Shown in pieces: positions 16,273-23,433 of a DNA stretch of 27,649 bases. The stretch is from a virus. Numbering within the stretch: the stretch's first letter is position 1; each line of letters opens with the position of its first letter. The stretch lies in IMG/VR virus record IMGVR_UViG_3300025122_002258, positions 1 through 27,649 of that record. The stretch is one strand, 5' to 3'. Under the pieces are notes generated by a model. It did not search any database. It saw only the letters and a program-made list of their open reading frames with translations, and was not told the origin of the DNA. A program made the position numbers and the translations under genes.

Positions 16273-16577
16273 CCTTTAATCCTCAAGCCTGATGAATCCA
16301 GGCCTACGCCTCCTCTGGGGTAAGCCATGGAGGTGGAGCTGTAGCTGCTGTAAGGAGAGCTGCCCTGCACATAAGATGCGGCCATCTGGAAGACATCACT
16401 CACGCCTTCCCGGTAACCGTCATGGTTATCTCTTTGGCTTTGTGTCTGCCGTTCTAAATAGCCCACCTCACGTTTGAGTTCATAGTTCTCTTGGCGAAGA
16501 CCTTCATTGTCGCCATTGAGCCTACCCACCTTTCTGGTCAGGCTTTGGTTCTGCGCGAATAGTTCTGCCTTTTTCAT
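16269..16577 (-). CDS. Small coiled-coil protein of unknown function
   Basis: A 102-residue protein. The ATG at 16577 is preferred because GGAGGA lies seven bases upstream, itself within an earlier ATG codon at 16589. Residues about 3-50 form a Leu/Glu/Lys/Arg-rich coiled coil (NQSLTRKVGRL, NYELKREVGYLERQTQ), followed by a Ser/Tyr/Gly-rich tail (SPYSSYSSTSMAYPRGG) and a short basic end. The coiled coil suggests self-association. It overlaps the acetyltransferase as ATGA. Nothing links it by sequence to the sugar pathway; it may be a phage structural or spanin-like accessory, but no signal peptide is seen. Confidence 0.6.
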   Translation of the reverse strand: MKKAELFAQNQSLTRKVGRLNGDNEGLRQENYELKREVGYLERQTQSQRDNHDGYREGVSDVFQMAASYVQGSSPYSSYSSTSMAYPRGGVGLDSSGLRIKG

Positions 16578-16636
16578 GTTATCCTCCATACAATAGATTG
16601 TTTGCCTTTGGGTGTTTTCCTCAGATGTAGATCATC

Positions 16637-17284
16637 TCACAATAATTTAGCTTCTGGCATCGCCATCTCTTTTAGCTCCACCACATCCTGGCGCATTTGT
16701 TTCAGGTCAACGTAGTGTGATAAGCCGGTAAAGGGTTTCACGCCGTTGATCCTGGCATAGACCTCCCACTCTCCTGCCCACATCCAAGCCCTGAGAATAA
16801 CCCTGCATGAATCACACCCCGGCGCCCTTAGAAAGTTCTTCTCATATTTCTCATCAAACTTAAAGTTTTTATCAGGCACCACATGACCAAGTGAAATCAT
16901 ATCCACATCTTCCGGGTATGCTCTCGGCAGCGTGTCACCTCTGTCACTCTCCGCTGGTTTCATGTGCTTCAACAAATTAATAGGACCGCTCCAGACTGTA
17001 CCACGGGTTGCCATACCATACGGTCCAGCCATCAGGTCCATACCACCACCGTCTCCACGCCGGCTGTCATCAGCCATGAATATTTCAGTTAGAAAGTAGC
17101 AGCACCAAGCAAACTCATTAAGTGTACCGATGAAGTTATTGAAGAAGTTTTGGATCTCTCTACTGTCGGTATCGCCATAGACATTGCCGCTGGTATATGC
17201 GGTCTTGGGGTTGGCCCGTTCCCACGCGAGTTTCCGACACATCTCAAAGTCTTTATCCTTGATTATCTTACTTGGACTTTTCAC
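16637..17284 (-). CDS. Unknown protein, possible PD-(D/E)XK nuclease-like fold
   Basis: A 215-residue protein starting at a GTG (17284) seven bases after GAGGAGG and overlapping the synthase gene by 17 bases; an upstream TTG start would have no better signal. I do not recognise the family. The layout helix with a Glu (about residues 55-68, GTLNEFAWCCYFL), then G-D-G-G-G-M-D-L (about 78-85), a Lys-containing segment (INLLKHMKP), a hydrophobic D-V-D-M-I-S-L-G-H-V-V strand and a late R-A-W-M-W-A-G-E-W, is reminiscent of phage PD-(D/E)XK-type proteins with a GDGGxD motif. This is a fold-level impression only. There are four Cys; the pair CDSC near the C-terminus is not part of a clear zinc site. 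Confidence 0.5.
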   Translation of the reverse strand: MKSPSKIIKDKDFEMCRKLAWERANPKTAYTSGNVYGDTDSREIQNFFNNFIGTLNEFAWCCYFLTEIFMADDSRRGDGGGMDLMAGPYGMATRGTVWSGPINLLKHMKPAESDRGDTLPRAYPEDVDMISLGHVVPDKNFKFDEKYEKNFLRAPGCDSCRVILRAWMWAGEWEVYARINGVKPFTGLSHYVDLKQMRQDVVELKEMAMPEAKLL

Positions 17285-18089
17285 GGTGGCGCCTCCTCTC
17301 GGTGACAATCTCGATCACCTCTTTTTCACTCTCCCGTGGTCCCAGCTTACCATCACCCATGGCTACCTCCAGTTGCCTGACGATGTCCACCATGAATGCG
17401 AACTCCATCGGCATTAGTGAGGCACAATGATCTGGTCCAACCCAGTTACGATCCAGGGTGATGTGTTTTTCGATGACCACTGCACCCATTGACACGGCGA
17501 TGACCGGCCAAACTACTGAGAGAGAGTGGTCAGAGAAACCTACGCTGTAGCCAAAGCCGTCGAGGGTCTTGATGGTTTGGAGGTTTACGTCTTCATCGGG
17601 GGTTGGATAAGCCGAGGTGCAGTGCATCAGGGTGAGGCGTTTAGTTTCTTCCATGTGTTTATCCATAATGAGAACAGCATCATAAACCCTCTCGTAGTTT
17701 GCCATGCCGGTGGAGAGTATCACAACACACCCGCTCTCGGCGGCGGCGATGAGGAGATGGGTGTTGTCTATGTCTCCCGATGAGATCTTGAGCGTCTTGA
17801 CTTTTAAGTCATCCACGAGGAATCTCAAAGATCCTACATCAAAGGGTGTGCAGATATACTCAATGCCTACCACCCGGCAGTGTGCCTTCAGATCGAAGTG
17901 ATATTCACGGCTGAGGGCTAGCTGCTCAAGGGTGATGCACCTATCAATGTCTGGTTCCAATAGTACAGGGTCATAGAGCTGGAACTTTACGGCATCGGCA
18001 CCACACTCCTTGGCCACATCGATCATCTCAGTGGCATAGGCTGGTGAGCCTTGGTGGTTTACACCTACCTCTGCGATGATGTAGGTCAT
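17268..18089 (-). CDS. legI: Nonulosonate synthase (legionaminate/N-acetylneuraminate synthase), no SAF domain
   Basis: A 273-residue TIM-barrel enzyme of the NeuB/LegI family that condenses PEP with a 2,4-diacetamido-trideoxymannose (or ManNAc) to give the nine-carbon acid. The ATG at 18089 overlaps the upstream stop as ATGA. Family motifs are all present: E-V-G-V-N-H-Q-G (7-14), K-F-Q (35-37), C-T-P-F-D (80-84), K-I-S-S-G-D (101-106), S-T-G-M-A (126-130), H-C-T-S-A-Y-P-T-P (156-164), G-F-S-D-H-S (184-189), E-K-H (207-209) and G-P-D-H (218-221). The protein ends about where the linker to the C-terminal SAF (antifreeze-like) domain would start; usual length is about 335-350. In family structures the SAF domain of one subunit caps the active site of its partner, so this form is minimal. 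Confidence 0.93.
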   Translation of the reverse strand: MTYIIAEVGVNHQGSPAYATEMIDVAKECGADAVKFQLYDPVLLEPDIDRCITLEQLALSREYHFDLKAHCRVVGIEYICTPFDVGSLRFLVDDLKVKTLKISSGDIDNTHLLIAAAESGCVVILSTGMANYERVYDAVLIMDKHMEETKRLTLMHCTSAYPTPDEDVNLQTIKTLDGFGYSVGFSDHSLSVVWPVIAVSMGAVVIEKHITLDRNWVGPDHCASLMPMEFAFMVDIVRQLEVAMGDGKLGPRESEKEVIEIVTERRRHREKSK

Positions 18090-18580
18090 GGCCAAAACTT
18101 TCTGTGGCAAAAAGGACATTCAGTGGCTGGCGAGTATCCAGTGGCTGGCGGGTATCCGTAGTCATCCAGTTGTTTATACATACTCTTCACAGACACCTTC
18201 CCCATATTTGGAACCCGTAGCCAGTAGGCTTCTTCGTAGTTATTTATTTCATCTAAAAACTGAACACCCTCATTCCTTAAACAGTTGACCAGTCTCGTGC
18301 CGTGCAAAACCCAAACTGGTAGCCGCTGCCCCCAGTGGTCTCTTAAATACAGCCACCTATCTTGCGCTTTCTCATATCTCCTCCCAACCCTTTCCACTTG
18401 AGAACGGGATAAGCCATACTCTTTCATTAACTCAGAAACCTTGGCCCCTGTAGACAAAGCCACCCCAATGGTGAGGTTTCTCTCGTAACTCGGTTGCCAG
18501 CGAAACCCTGTTGCACCCCAGACCCACTCGCTAAACTTCATCAACCTGATCGAATGGTCCCTCGTAGTCAACTCTTTCAT
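18086..18580 (-). CDS. Putative regulator: helix-turn-helix plus RNA polymerase alpha-CTD-like domain
   Basis: A 164-residue protein (ATG at 18580 chosen: ATGA overlap with legG, AGGAAG nine bases upstream; an ATG three codons earlier is the alternative). Residues about 37-72 look like a helix-turn-helix (ALSTGAKVSELMKEYGLSRS then QVERVGRRYEKA). Residues about 91-143 closely follow the pattern of the alpha-subunit C-terminal domain of bacterial RNA polymerase: L-x-T-R-x-x-N-C-L-R-N-E-G-V, a short helix, then L-R-V-P-N-M-G-K-V-S-V-K-S and L-D-D-Y-G-Y. This helix-hairpin-helix unit binds UP-element DNA and activators in RNA polymerase. A tandem hexapeptide (GYPPAT, GYSPAT) and a CPFC pair end the protein. 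It may modulate host transcription or the phage operon; that is inference. Local GC is about 42% at 18,181-18,300 by hand count, below the neighbours. Confidence 0.65.
   Translation of the reverse strand: MKELTTRDHSIRLMKFSEWVWGATGFRWQPSYERNLTIGVALSTGAKVSELMKEYGLSRSQVERVGRRYEKAQDRWLYLRDHWGQRLPVWVLHGTRLVNCLRNEGVQFLDEINNYEEAYWLRVPNMGKVSVKSMYKQLDDYGYPPATGYSPATECPFCHRKFWP
18121..18156. repeat. Tandem 18-bp repeat, 2 copies
   Basis: Two adjacent 18-bp units differ at a single base and encode GYSPAT and GYPPAT near the C-terminus of the helix-turn-helix/alpha-CTD-like protein. This is a recent in-frame duplication. Confidence 0.9.
18545..18571. repeat. 27-bp direct repeat, copy A (in the regulator gene)
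   Basis: Identical to bases 18675-18701, 130 bp away, in the same orientation. Here it encodes about residues 3-12 of the 164-residue protein (L-T-T-R-D-H-S-I-R). The flanking bases differ on both sides. Confidence 0.95.
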
Positions 18581-19602
18581 ATGTGCCATGGCTTCCTCAA
18601 TATGTCTGTGTTATCGAGATCTTGATTGACGATGATATCAGCTATTCTCTTGCTGGCGCCGAAGTCCCCAAACTCCTGATCGAATGGTCCCTCGTAGTCA
18701 ATTGCTCCCATGATGGCCTCTGAGATCTGGAACTGATTAGCACCAACACTCCAGATGGATTCACCCATCGGCCGGCCGTCCTGCCTGTCTCCAATGTTCA
18801 CGGTCGGAACCCGGAGATATGGCGCCTCAATAATCCCAGAGGATGAGTTTCCTATCACGGCGGTGGCGTGACGGCAGTGCCACAGATATTCACCCAGACC
18901 CCACTCGACTTCTTCGCCCACACCGGAGGTTTCGATCATATGTTTAATGACATCACTCTCTGGGTCATTGTTCACGCCGGTCCAATAGACAGTATAATCA
19001 GGGTAGTTCTTCAGCGCCTCGATCATTGCCTGTATGCCGTCGAGATTACCCAAGGTCTCAGGGTGATAGGTGCAGACAAAATACCTCTCTGGTTTTCTGT
19101 CCCCTAAGAAAGGCGTGAGGTTGTCTAGTCCTGGCGCGCCGGTCACATGGATATTTCTCTCCCCCATCTTTCTGAGGGTTTGGCCAAAGTCCTCATTCGC
19201 TACGCAGTGGATGTGTGAAAGTTTCGATATGGCGTGGCGCATATTGTCATCCATCGCACCAATGGTTCGCTCTCCTCCATGGATGTGGCAGATGGGAATG
19301 CGACTACAGGCGGCGGCGGCTGCTGCACAGAGGGTCTCCCATCTGTCGCCGAGTAGAACCACAAGGTCTATCTCTTGGTTTTTGATGTGGTTAGTGGTCG
19401 CCTGAAATACATAAGCACCACCCCACCTCTCATTGGTAGTCATCACCCTCACCCGACACCTCTTCTCCAGTTCCTCAATAACCGGCGTTAAGGGTGACCC
19501 GTCTGCCCTTCCTGACGTAACGACAAGACAGCGTCGATCACTTTTGTCTGCTGTTCGTCCGTCAGGGAAGTCGATGACGGCAGCATTACTACTCTGTTCC
19601 AT
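18577..19602 (-). CDS. legG: Hydrolysing UDP/GDP-N-acetylhexosamine 2-epimerase, LegG/NeuC type
   Basis: A 341-residue enzyme of the NeuC/LegG family, which inverts C2 and hydrolyses the nucleotide from a sugar-nucleotide, releasing the 2,4-diacetamido-trideoxymannose (LegG) or ManNAc (NeuC). Motifs: V-V-T-S-G-R-A-D-G (27-35, variant of T-G-T-R-A-D-Y-G), L-G-D-R-W-E (84-89), H-I-H-G-G-E (106-111), T-G-A-P-G-L-D (154-160), T-Y-H-P-E-T (178-183), G-N-S-S-S-G-I-I-E-A-P (251-261) and G-D-R-Q-D-G-R (271-277). No ATG, GTG or TTG occurs between the ATG at 19602 and the first conserved strand, so the gene must overlap the aminotransferase by 115 bases, unusual for this operon. The dehydratase and aminotransferase beside it favour LegG over NeuC. 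Confidence 0.9.
   Translation of the reverse strand: MEQSSNAAVIDFPDGRTADKSDRRCLVVTSGRADGSPLTPVIEELEKRCRVRVMTTNERWGGAYVFQATTNHIKNQEIDLVVLLGDRWETLCAAAAAACSRIPICHIHGGERTIGAMDDNMRHAISKLSHIHCVANEDFGQTLRKMGERNIHVTGAPGLDNLTPFLGDRKPERYFVCTYHPETLGNLDGIQAMIEALKNYPDYTVYWTGVNNDPESDVIKHMIETSGVGEEVEWGLGEYLWHCRHATAVIGNSSSGIIEAPYLRVPTVNIGDRQDGRPMGESIWSVGANQFQISEAIMGAIDYEGPFDQEFGDFGASKRIADIIVNQDLDNTDILRKPWHI
18675..18701. repeat. 27-bp direct repeat, copy B (in legG)
   Basis: Identical to 18545-18571. Here it encodes D-Y-E-G-P-F-D-Q in the epimerase, a family-typical region near the C-terminus, so this copy is probably the source. The two copies are read in different frames. Confidence 0.95.
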
Positions 19603-20477
19603 ATCTTTTCTGTAACCTCCAAGTTTCCCCGAGGGCAATCTTTCCATGGTGCCTGTAGGTGAAGTGGTTCCCAAAATCCAGCAGCACCGATACCCAGCTC
19701 GTTGAGTTTATGAATGTGGTTCATCGCTTCATGCGTTTGGTATCCTGAGATCCAACAAGCCGAACCCTCACTGTGAGGGACAGGATCATAAGGCAGTTCT
19801 TCTTTATACCGCTGAGAAATGCCACGCTTTTTCTTTACGAACTCATCCAGCCTGGACATCTGCGCCACACCGATGGCAGCATTCACATTTGGCATGGCGT
19901 AGTTAAATCCCTTGGAATGATAGTTGTAGTTGCCGGCATTGGCGTGACCCATCAGACCCCTGATCTTATGTTCCCGCTCAATGTTGTCTCCAACTATCGC
20001 CCCTCCTCCTCCGGTGGTTATTGTCTTGTTGCCGTTGAAAGAGAGACACGCCAGCTTATATTTCCCTCCCACCTCTCCGCTGCCTATTGAACAAGCGGCA
20101 TCGACCAAAGTGCCACGGGCATAGTTACCGAAAGTCTCCACCACTAAATCCGAACCCGCGTGATCAGCAACCCAAGTTTCCGGGTCTACATCACTGAAGG
20201 ATATTTCTGCCCCAACCATAGCCACGGCATTGGCAGTAGCGGCGAATGTATAGCTTGGCATATAAACCCCATCAGTCCAGCCCAAGACGGACAAGGCAAG
20301 GTGGAGCGCCGAAGTTCCGCTACAGGTCGCTACGCACCATGCCCGTCCCGTGGCCGAGGCCACAAGCTCTTCAAATTCTTTTACATATTTACCCTGACAG
20401 GGTTCATTATCCATGATAGCTCGAGAAACCAATTGCTCCTCATAAGATCCCATGTTCGGCACCAACAACGGTATCAT
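19488..20477 (-). CDS. legC: PLP-dependent sugar aminotransferase, LegC type (DegT/DnrJ/EryC1)
   Basis: A 329-residue aminotransferase. C-S-G-T-S-A-L-H-L-A-L (52-62) is the phosphate-binding segment, D126 in L-V-D-A-A-C-S binds the pyridine nitrogen, and K151 in S-F-N-G-N-K-T-I-T-T-G-G-G-G is the PLP Schiff-base lysine. The F-N-G-N-K form of the Lys motif is characteristic of LegC-like enzymes, which aminate the 4-keto-6-deoxy sugar made by LegB using glutamate. Length is somewhat below the family norm (about 370-385), with shortened internal loops. It overlaps legB as ATGA and legG by 115 bases. The acetyltransferase gene for the next step lies 4 kb downstream. Confidence 0.92.
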   Translation of the reverse strand: MIPLLVPNMGSYEEQLVSRAIMDNEPCQGKYVKEFEELVASATGRAWCVATCSGTSALHLALSVLGWTDGVYMPSYTFAATANAVAMVGAEISFSDVDPETWVADHAGSDLVVETFGNYARGTLVDAACSIGSGEVGGKYKLACLSFNGNKTITTGGGGAIVGDNIEREHKIRGLMGHANAGNYNYHSKGFNYAMPNVNAAIGVAQMSRLDEFVKKKRGISQRYKEELPYDPVPHSEGSACWISGYQTHEAMNHIHKLNELGIGAAGFWEPLHLQAPWKDCPRGNLEVTEKIWNRVVMLPSSTSLTDEQQTKVIDAVLSLRQEGQTGHP

Positions 20478-21439
20478 ATCCTATACTTGACCTCTCCCTT
20501 TAGATCTCCTATGTATTTTTTCCACCACTTCAGGGTTAGCTCGAGCCCCTCAGTGAGTGAAGTCTTTGGCTCCCACTGAGTAGCCTCCTTGATTTTCTTG
20601 GTGCCGGCCACCAGATCCATAACGTCATTGGTTCTTTTTCGATCTGATGTTGAGATGATATTCTTTCTCTCACCAACCAGCTTGTTGGCCAGCGCACCTA
20701 TCGAAATACTCTCGCCGGCTCCACAGTTATAGACCTCTCCCAACTTGCCGCTCATCATCGAGGCAAAGGCCATGACGGTATCATCTACATATGTCAGGTC
20801 GCGGCGTGGCGTGAGATCGCCGAGGTTGATCCGAGTGCATTGAGGGTCAAGCAGTTGTCTGATGATCGCTGGAATAACGGCGCGCTCAGATTGGCGGGGT
20901 CCGTAAGTATTGAAAGGTCGGAGCGTAATGACCGGGGTGTTAAAACTTTCGAAGAAGGACCGAGCGACTGCATCACCTCCGACCTTCGACGCGGCATAGG
21001 GAGACTGAGGAAATATTCGATGGTCTTCATGGATTGGGACCTCCTGCGCGGTGCCGTATACCTCAGACGTTGAGGTGTTGATAATCCTCTCTGCATCTCT
21101 GCCGGCGTGTAGCACATTCATCGTGCCGTTGACGTTGGTCTCCAGATAGGACCGTGGTGCCTGAGATGAGTGCGGCACAGACATCAGCGCAGCCAGATGA
21201 AAGATTACTTGTTCACCTTTCAACAGGTCTCGAAGTTGCTCTGGATCTCTAACGTCTCCATGTACACACTTCATGTCATGTCTGATAGGGCTGTCATCGA
21301 GCCAGCCAAACGATGACCAGCTATTATATTGTGCCATGGCAGTAACGTGCGCGCCCCCCTCAGTGAGTAGTCCAGCAAGGTAAGACCCGATGAAGCCTTC
21401 CGCTCCTGTGATAAAAACTTTAATGCCGTTCCAGTTCAT
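20474..21439 (-). CDS. legB: NAD-dependent sugar-nucleotide 4,6-dehydratase, LegB type
   Basis: A 321-residue extended SDR. T-G-A-E-G-F-I-G-S (11-19) is the NAD-binding glycine motif, S-T-S-E-V-Y-G (123-129) and Y-A-A-S-K (148-152) give the catalytic Ser/Glu and Tyr/Lys, and G-D-V-R-D (61-65) binds the adenine. The segment Y-N-S-W-S-S-F-G-W-L (38-47) is a close match to the Y-N-S-x-x-x-x-G-W-L signature of LegB-type dehydratases, which act on GDP-GlcNAc (or UDP-GlcNAc) in legionaminic acid and bacillosamine-like pathways. It makes the 4-keto-6-deoxy intermediate used by LegC, encoded next. The gene overlaps the HisF-like gene by 20 bases. Confidence 0.93.
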   Translation of the reverse strand: MNWNGIKVFITGAEGFIGSYLAGLLTEGGAHVTAMAQYNSWSSFGWLDDSPIRHDMKCVHGDVRDPEQLRDLLKGEQVIFHLAALMSVPHSSQAPRSYLETNVNGTMNVLHAGRDAERIINTSTSEVYGTAQEVPIHEDHRIFPQSPYAASKVGGDAVARSFFESFNTPVITLRPFNTYGPRQSERAVIPAIIRQLLDPQCTRINLGDLTPRRDLTYVDDTVMAFASMMSGKLGEVYNCGAGESISIGALANKLVGERKNIISTSDRKRTNDVMDLVAGTKKIKEATQWEPKTSLTEGLELTLKWWKKYIGDLKGEVKYRI

Positions 21440-22184
21440 CCCTCACCTCTTGGCCGGCCGCATTCGCCGCCATCCTGATTTGATCCAACCCCACAGTTTC
21501 GTAGTGCAGGACATGAGCCATCGCCACGCCGTCTGCACCATAGTCGAACGCTTCCACCACATCCTTACTTTCTCCCACACCTCCTCCGTAGATGATGGGG
21601 ACGGTTGAGGAGGAGATGCCTTCAAGAAGTCGGCTATCAATTCCTTTTGTTGTTCCTTCACATCCGACAGATGTGACAAGTATTTCTCCAGCGCCTCGAC
21701 GGATTCCTTCAGCCGCCCAACTAACTGCATCAATTCCTGACGGGTCTCTTCCACCGTCTGTCCACGCTTCGTAGCCACTGTCTTTCTCCTTCGCATCAAT
21801 CTGCAATACTATCGATTGAGATCCAAACTTGTTTGCCAACTCCGTTATAAGGTCTGGTCTTTTGACTGCTGCCGTATTGAGGGCCACCTTGTCTGCACCA
21901 GATCGAAGCAATAGTTGAGCATCTTCCACACTACGAACCCCGCCACCAACAGTGAGAGGGCAGAATATGCCAGCACTGGTACGATCAACCAGATCACATA
22001 GAGAATTACGACCATAGAGACTAGCAACGATATCCAGGTAAATGATCTCATCGATTCCATCTTGGTCGTATTTTTCCGCTCGTTCATACGGATCCCCCAG
22101 TTTCCTCAGTCCCTCCAATCGAACCGTCTTGACTAGGTTGGGTGCTTTTATATCGAGCCGTGCAATTAGTCTCTTCTTTAACAT
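21420..22184 (-). CDS. hisF2: HisF2-like cyclase/synthase subunit for sugar amidination
   Basis: A 254-residue TIM-barrel protein of the HisF family. The ATG at 22184 gives the normal start M-L-K-K-R-L-I, and places the two catalytic aspartates of HisF exactly: D11 (A-R-L-D-I-K) and D130 (L-Q-I-D-A-K-E). T-V-G-G-G-V-R (78-84) and Y-G-G-G-V are the phosphate-binding loops. In histidine synthesis HisF works with HisH; HisF2 paralogues beside WbpG/PseA-type amidotransferases channel ammonia for converting an acetamido group to acetamidino on surface sugars. Here it directly follows such an amidotransferase (101-base overlap), which supports the sugar role. No other histidine gene is present, and no HisH-type glutaminase is encoded in the window. 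Confidence 0.85.
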   Translation of the reverse strand: MLKKRLIARLDIKAPNLVKTVRLEGLRKLGDPYERAEKYDQDGIDEIIYLDIVASLYGRNSLCDLVDRTSAGIFCPLTVGGGVRSVEDAQLLLRSGADKVALNTAAVKRPDLITELANKFGSQSIVLQIDAKEKDSGYEAWTDGGRDPSGIDAVSWAAEGIRRGAGEILVTSVGCEGTTKGIDSRLLEGISSSTVPIIYGGGVGESKDVVEAFDYGADGVAMAHVLHYETVGLDQIRMAANAAGQEVRDELERH

Positions 22185-23433
22185 TCTCCACCTTGTGTTT
22201 GAGTTCCCAGGCACCCGTCTTTTGGTTGTAGTCCCACAGATGACTGGGTCTGAACCTGTTGCAGACGGTTTCAAAGTGAAACTCATCACACCCCACATAG
22301 GGGAGAAACTCTTCCAAACAATTTATGGGGTATTCCCCATCGTATTTCCGAACAAGCGCGACAGCCTCTTCGCGTGTGATTTCTCCGTCTCGGATCTCAT
22401 GTGCGGCGTCAGAGGTGCATCGGCCCATGCCGAATTTGAGAAAGCTGAAGAAGTAGTGCGGGTCATCCAGCGCATCATCGAGCGATGCATACTTTGAATA
22501 GGTGCCGGTTGATCTACCGGCGGGGTTGCCTTCAAAGCCTGTGTGTTCGGATGCATAATAATAGTTCTCCTGTGGGTGCCACTTCCGGTAATAACCAAAC
22601 CAGTGATATTCTGGGAGGGTCTCGACTATCGGTTGGGAATAAAAGCATGTTGCCTCAACCAACTCGCTCAGGGAGAAGCAGCCCAACTCATAGCCGAGGT
22701 CGAGAAGTTTCCGCGCTCCTCCACCTTTTAGATAGACACGCTCCCAATCATCGAAGTCCCACCCCGGCTTATTGTTAGCTGATGGATCACCACCATATTC
22801 TGCTTCTTGGTTTTCCCCACCAAAGATCAGGTTAATACCATGGTGCTTGGCGATGTGCAGGGGATAGTAAAGTTGACCCCAGACAAAGGGCAGGAACGGA
22901 TCACCGATGAACTCCATCGACAACCGAGCCAGCTTCCGGTGAATGATGCCGCCGGGGAAGCCCATCTGTACATCAAACCCTGAGTGAATGAACGACTGCA
23001 TATTCTTCCAACCGATGTCGGTGTGTTTGAACGGCGCCCACGTAACACAGAGCGGGTTCATGCCATGCTCATGCTTGAGCCGGTGGGCAATCATTGAGGC
23101 ATCCTTGCCCCCGGAACAGGGGACGACCACATCGTAGCCGCGCGCTGACCCGTGTTGCTGAAGGAACAGATCCTCCCCACCCAGACGGTGCTTGGCGGTG
23201 AGGTGTCCTAACTCCACCGCCCGTGCCAGCCAATCTATTGTCCCGTCAGTCTTGGTTTCTGCATACCGACAGGCCGAGCAGACGCCCTCATCATCAAAGA
23301 CTATGCGCGGTCGCTGGTTGCTGAGAACACACCGCTTGCAGAAGACCACCTCGGTTGGTGTGGTTTGCTCATCAAGGCTGTGTGCCTCGGCTCTTACTCT
23401 CTGCTCTACTTCATCTGACCATAGTTCAATCAT
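22084..23433 (-). CDS. N-acetyl-sugar amidotransferase (WbpG/PseA family)
   Basis: A 449-residue ATP-dependent amidotransferase. N-terminal Cys pairs C32-x2-C35 and C52-x2-C55 (F-C-K-R-C and G-V-C-S-A-C) form the zinc site characteristic of the family, and S-G-G-K-D-A-S (107-113) is the PP-loop that adenylates the substrate. These enzymes turn an N-acetyl group into an acetamidino group on nonulosonic acids or uronic-acid derivatives, with ammonia supplied through HisF/HisH2. Length is slightly above the family norm (about 370-400) because of a C-terminal Ser/Thr/Gly tail. The ATG overlaps the zinc-protein gene by eight bases with AAGGA upstream. The likely product modification is Leg5Am-type, but the exact position cannot be read from sequence. 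Confidence 0.88.
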   Translation of the reverse strand: MIELWSDEVEQRVRAEAHSLDEQTTPTEVVFCKRCVLSNQRPRIVFDDEGVCSACRYAETKTDGTIDWLARAVELGHLTAKHRLGGEDLFLQQHGSARGYDVVVPCSGGKDASMIAHRLKHEHGMNPLCVTWAPFKHTDIGWKNMQSFIHSGFDVQMGFPGGIIHRKLARLSMEFIGDPFLPFVWGQLYYPLHIAKHHGINLIFGGENQEAEYGGDPSANNKPGWDFDDWERVYLKGGGARKLLDLGYELGCFSLSELVEATCFYSQPIVETLPEYHWFGYYRKWHPQENYYYASEHTGFEGNPAGRSTGTYSKYASLDDALDDPHYFFSFLKFGMGRCTSDAAHEIRDGEITREEAVALVRKYDGEYPINCLEEFLPYVGCDEFHFETVCNRFRPSHLWDYNQKTGAWELKHKVENVKEETNCTARYKSTQPSQDGSIGGTEETGGSV

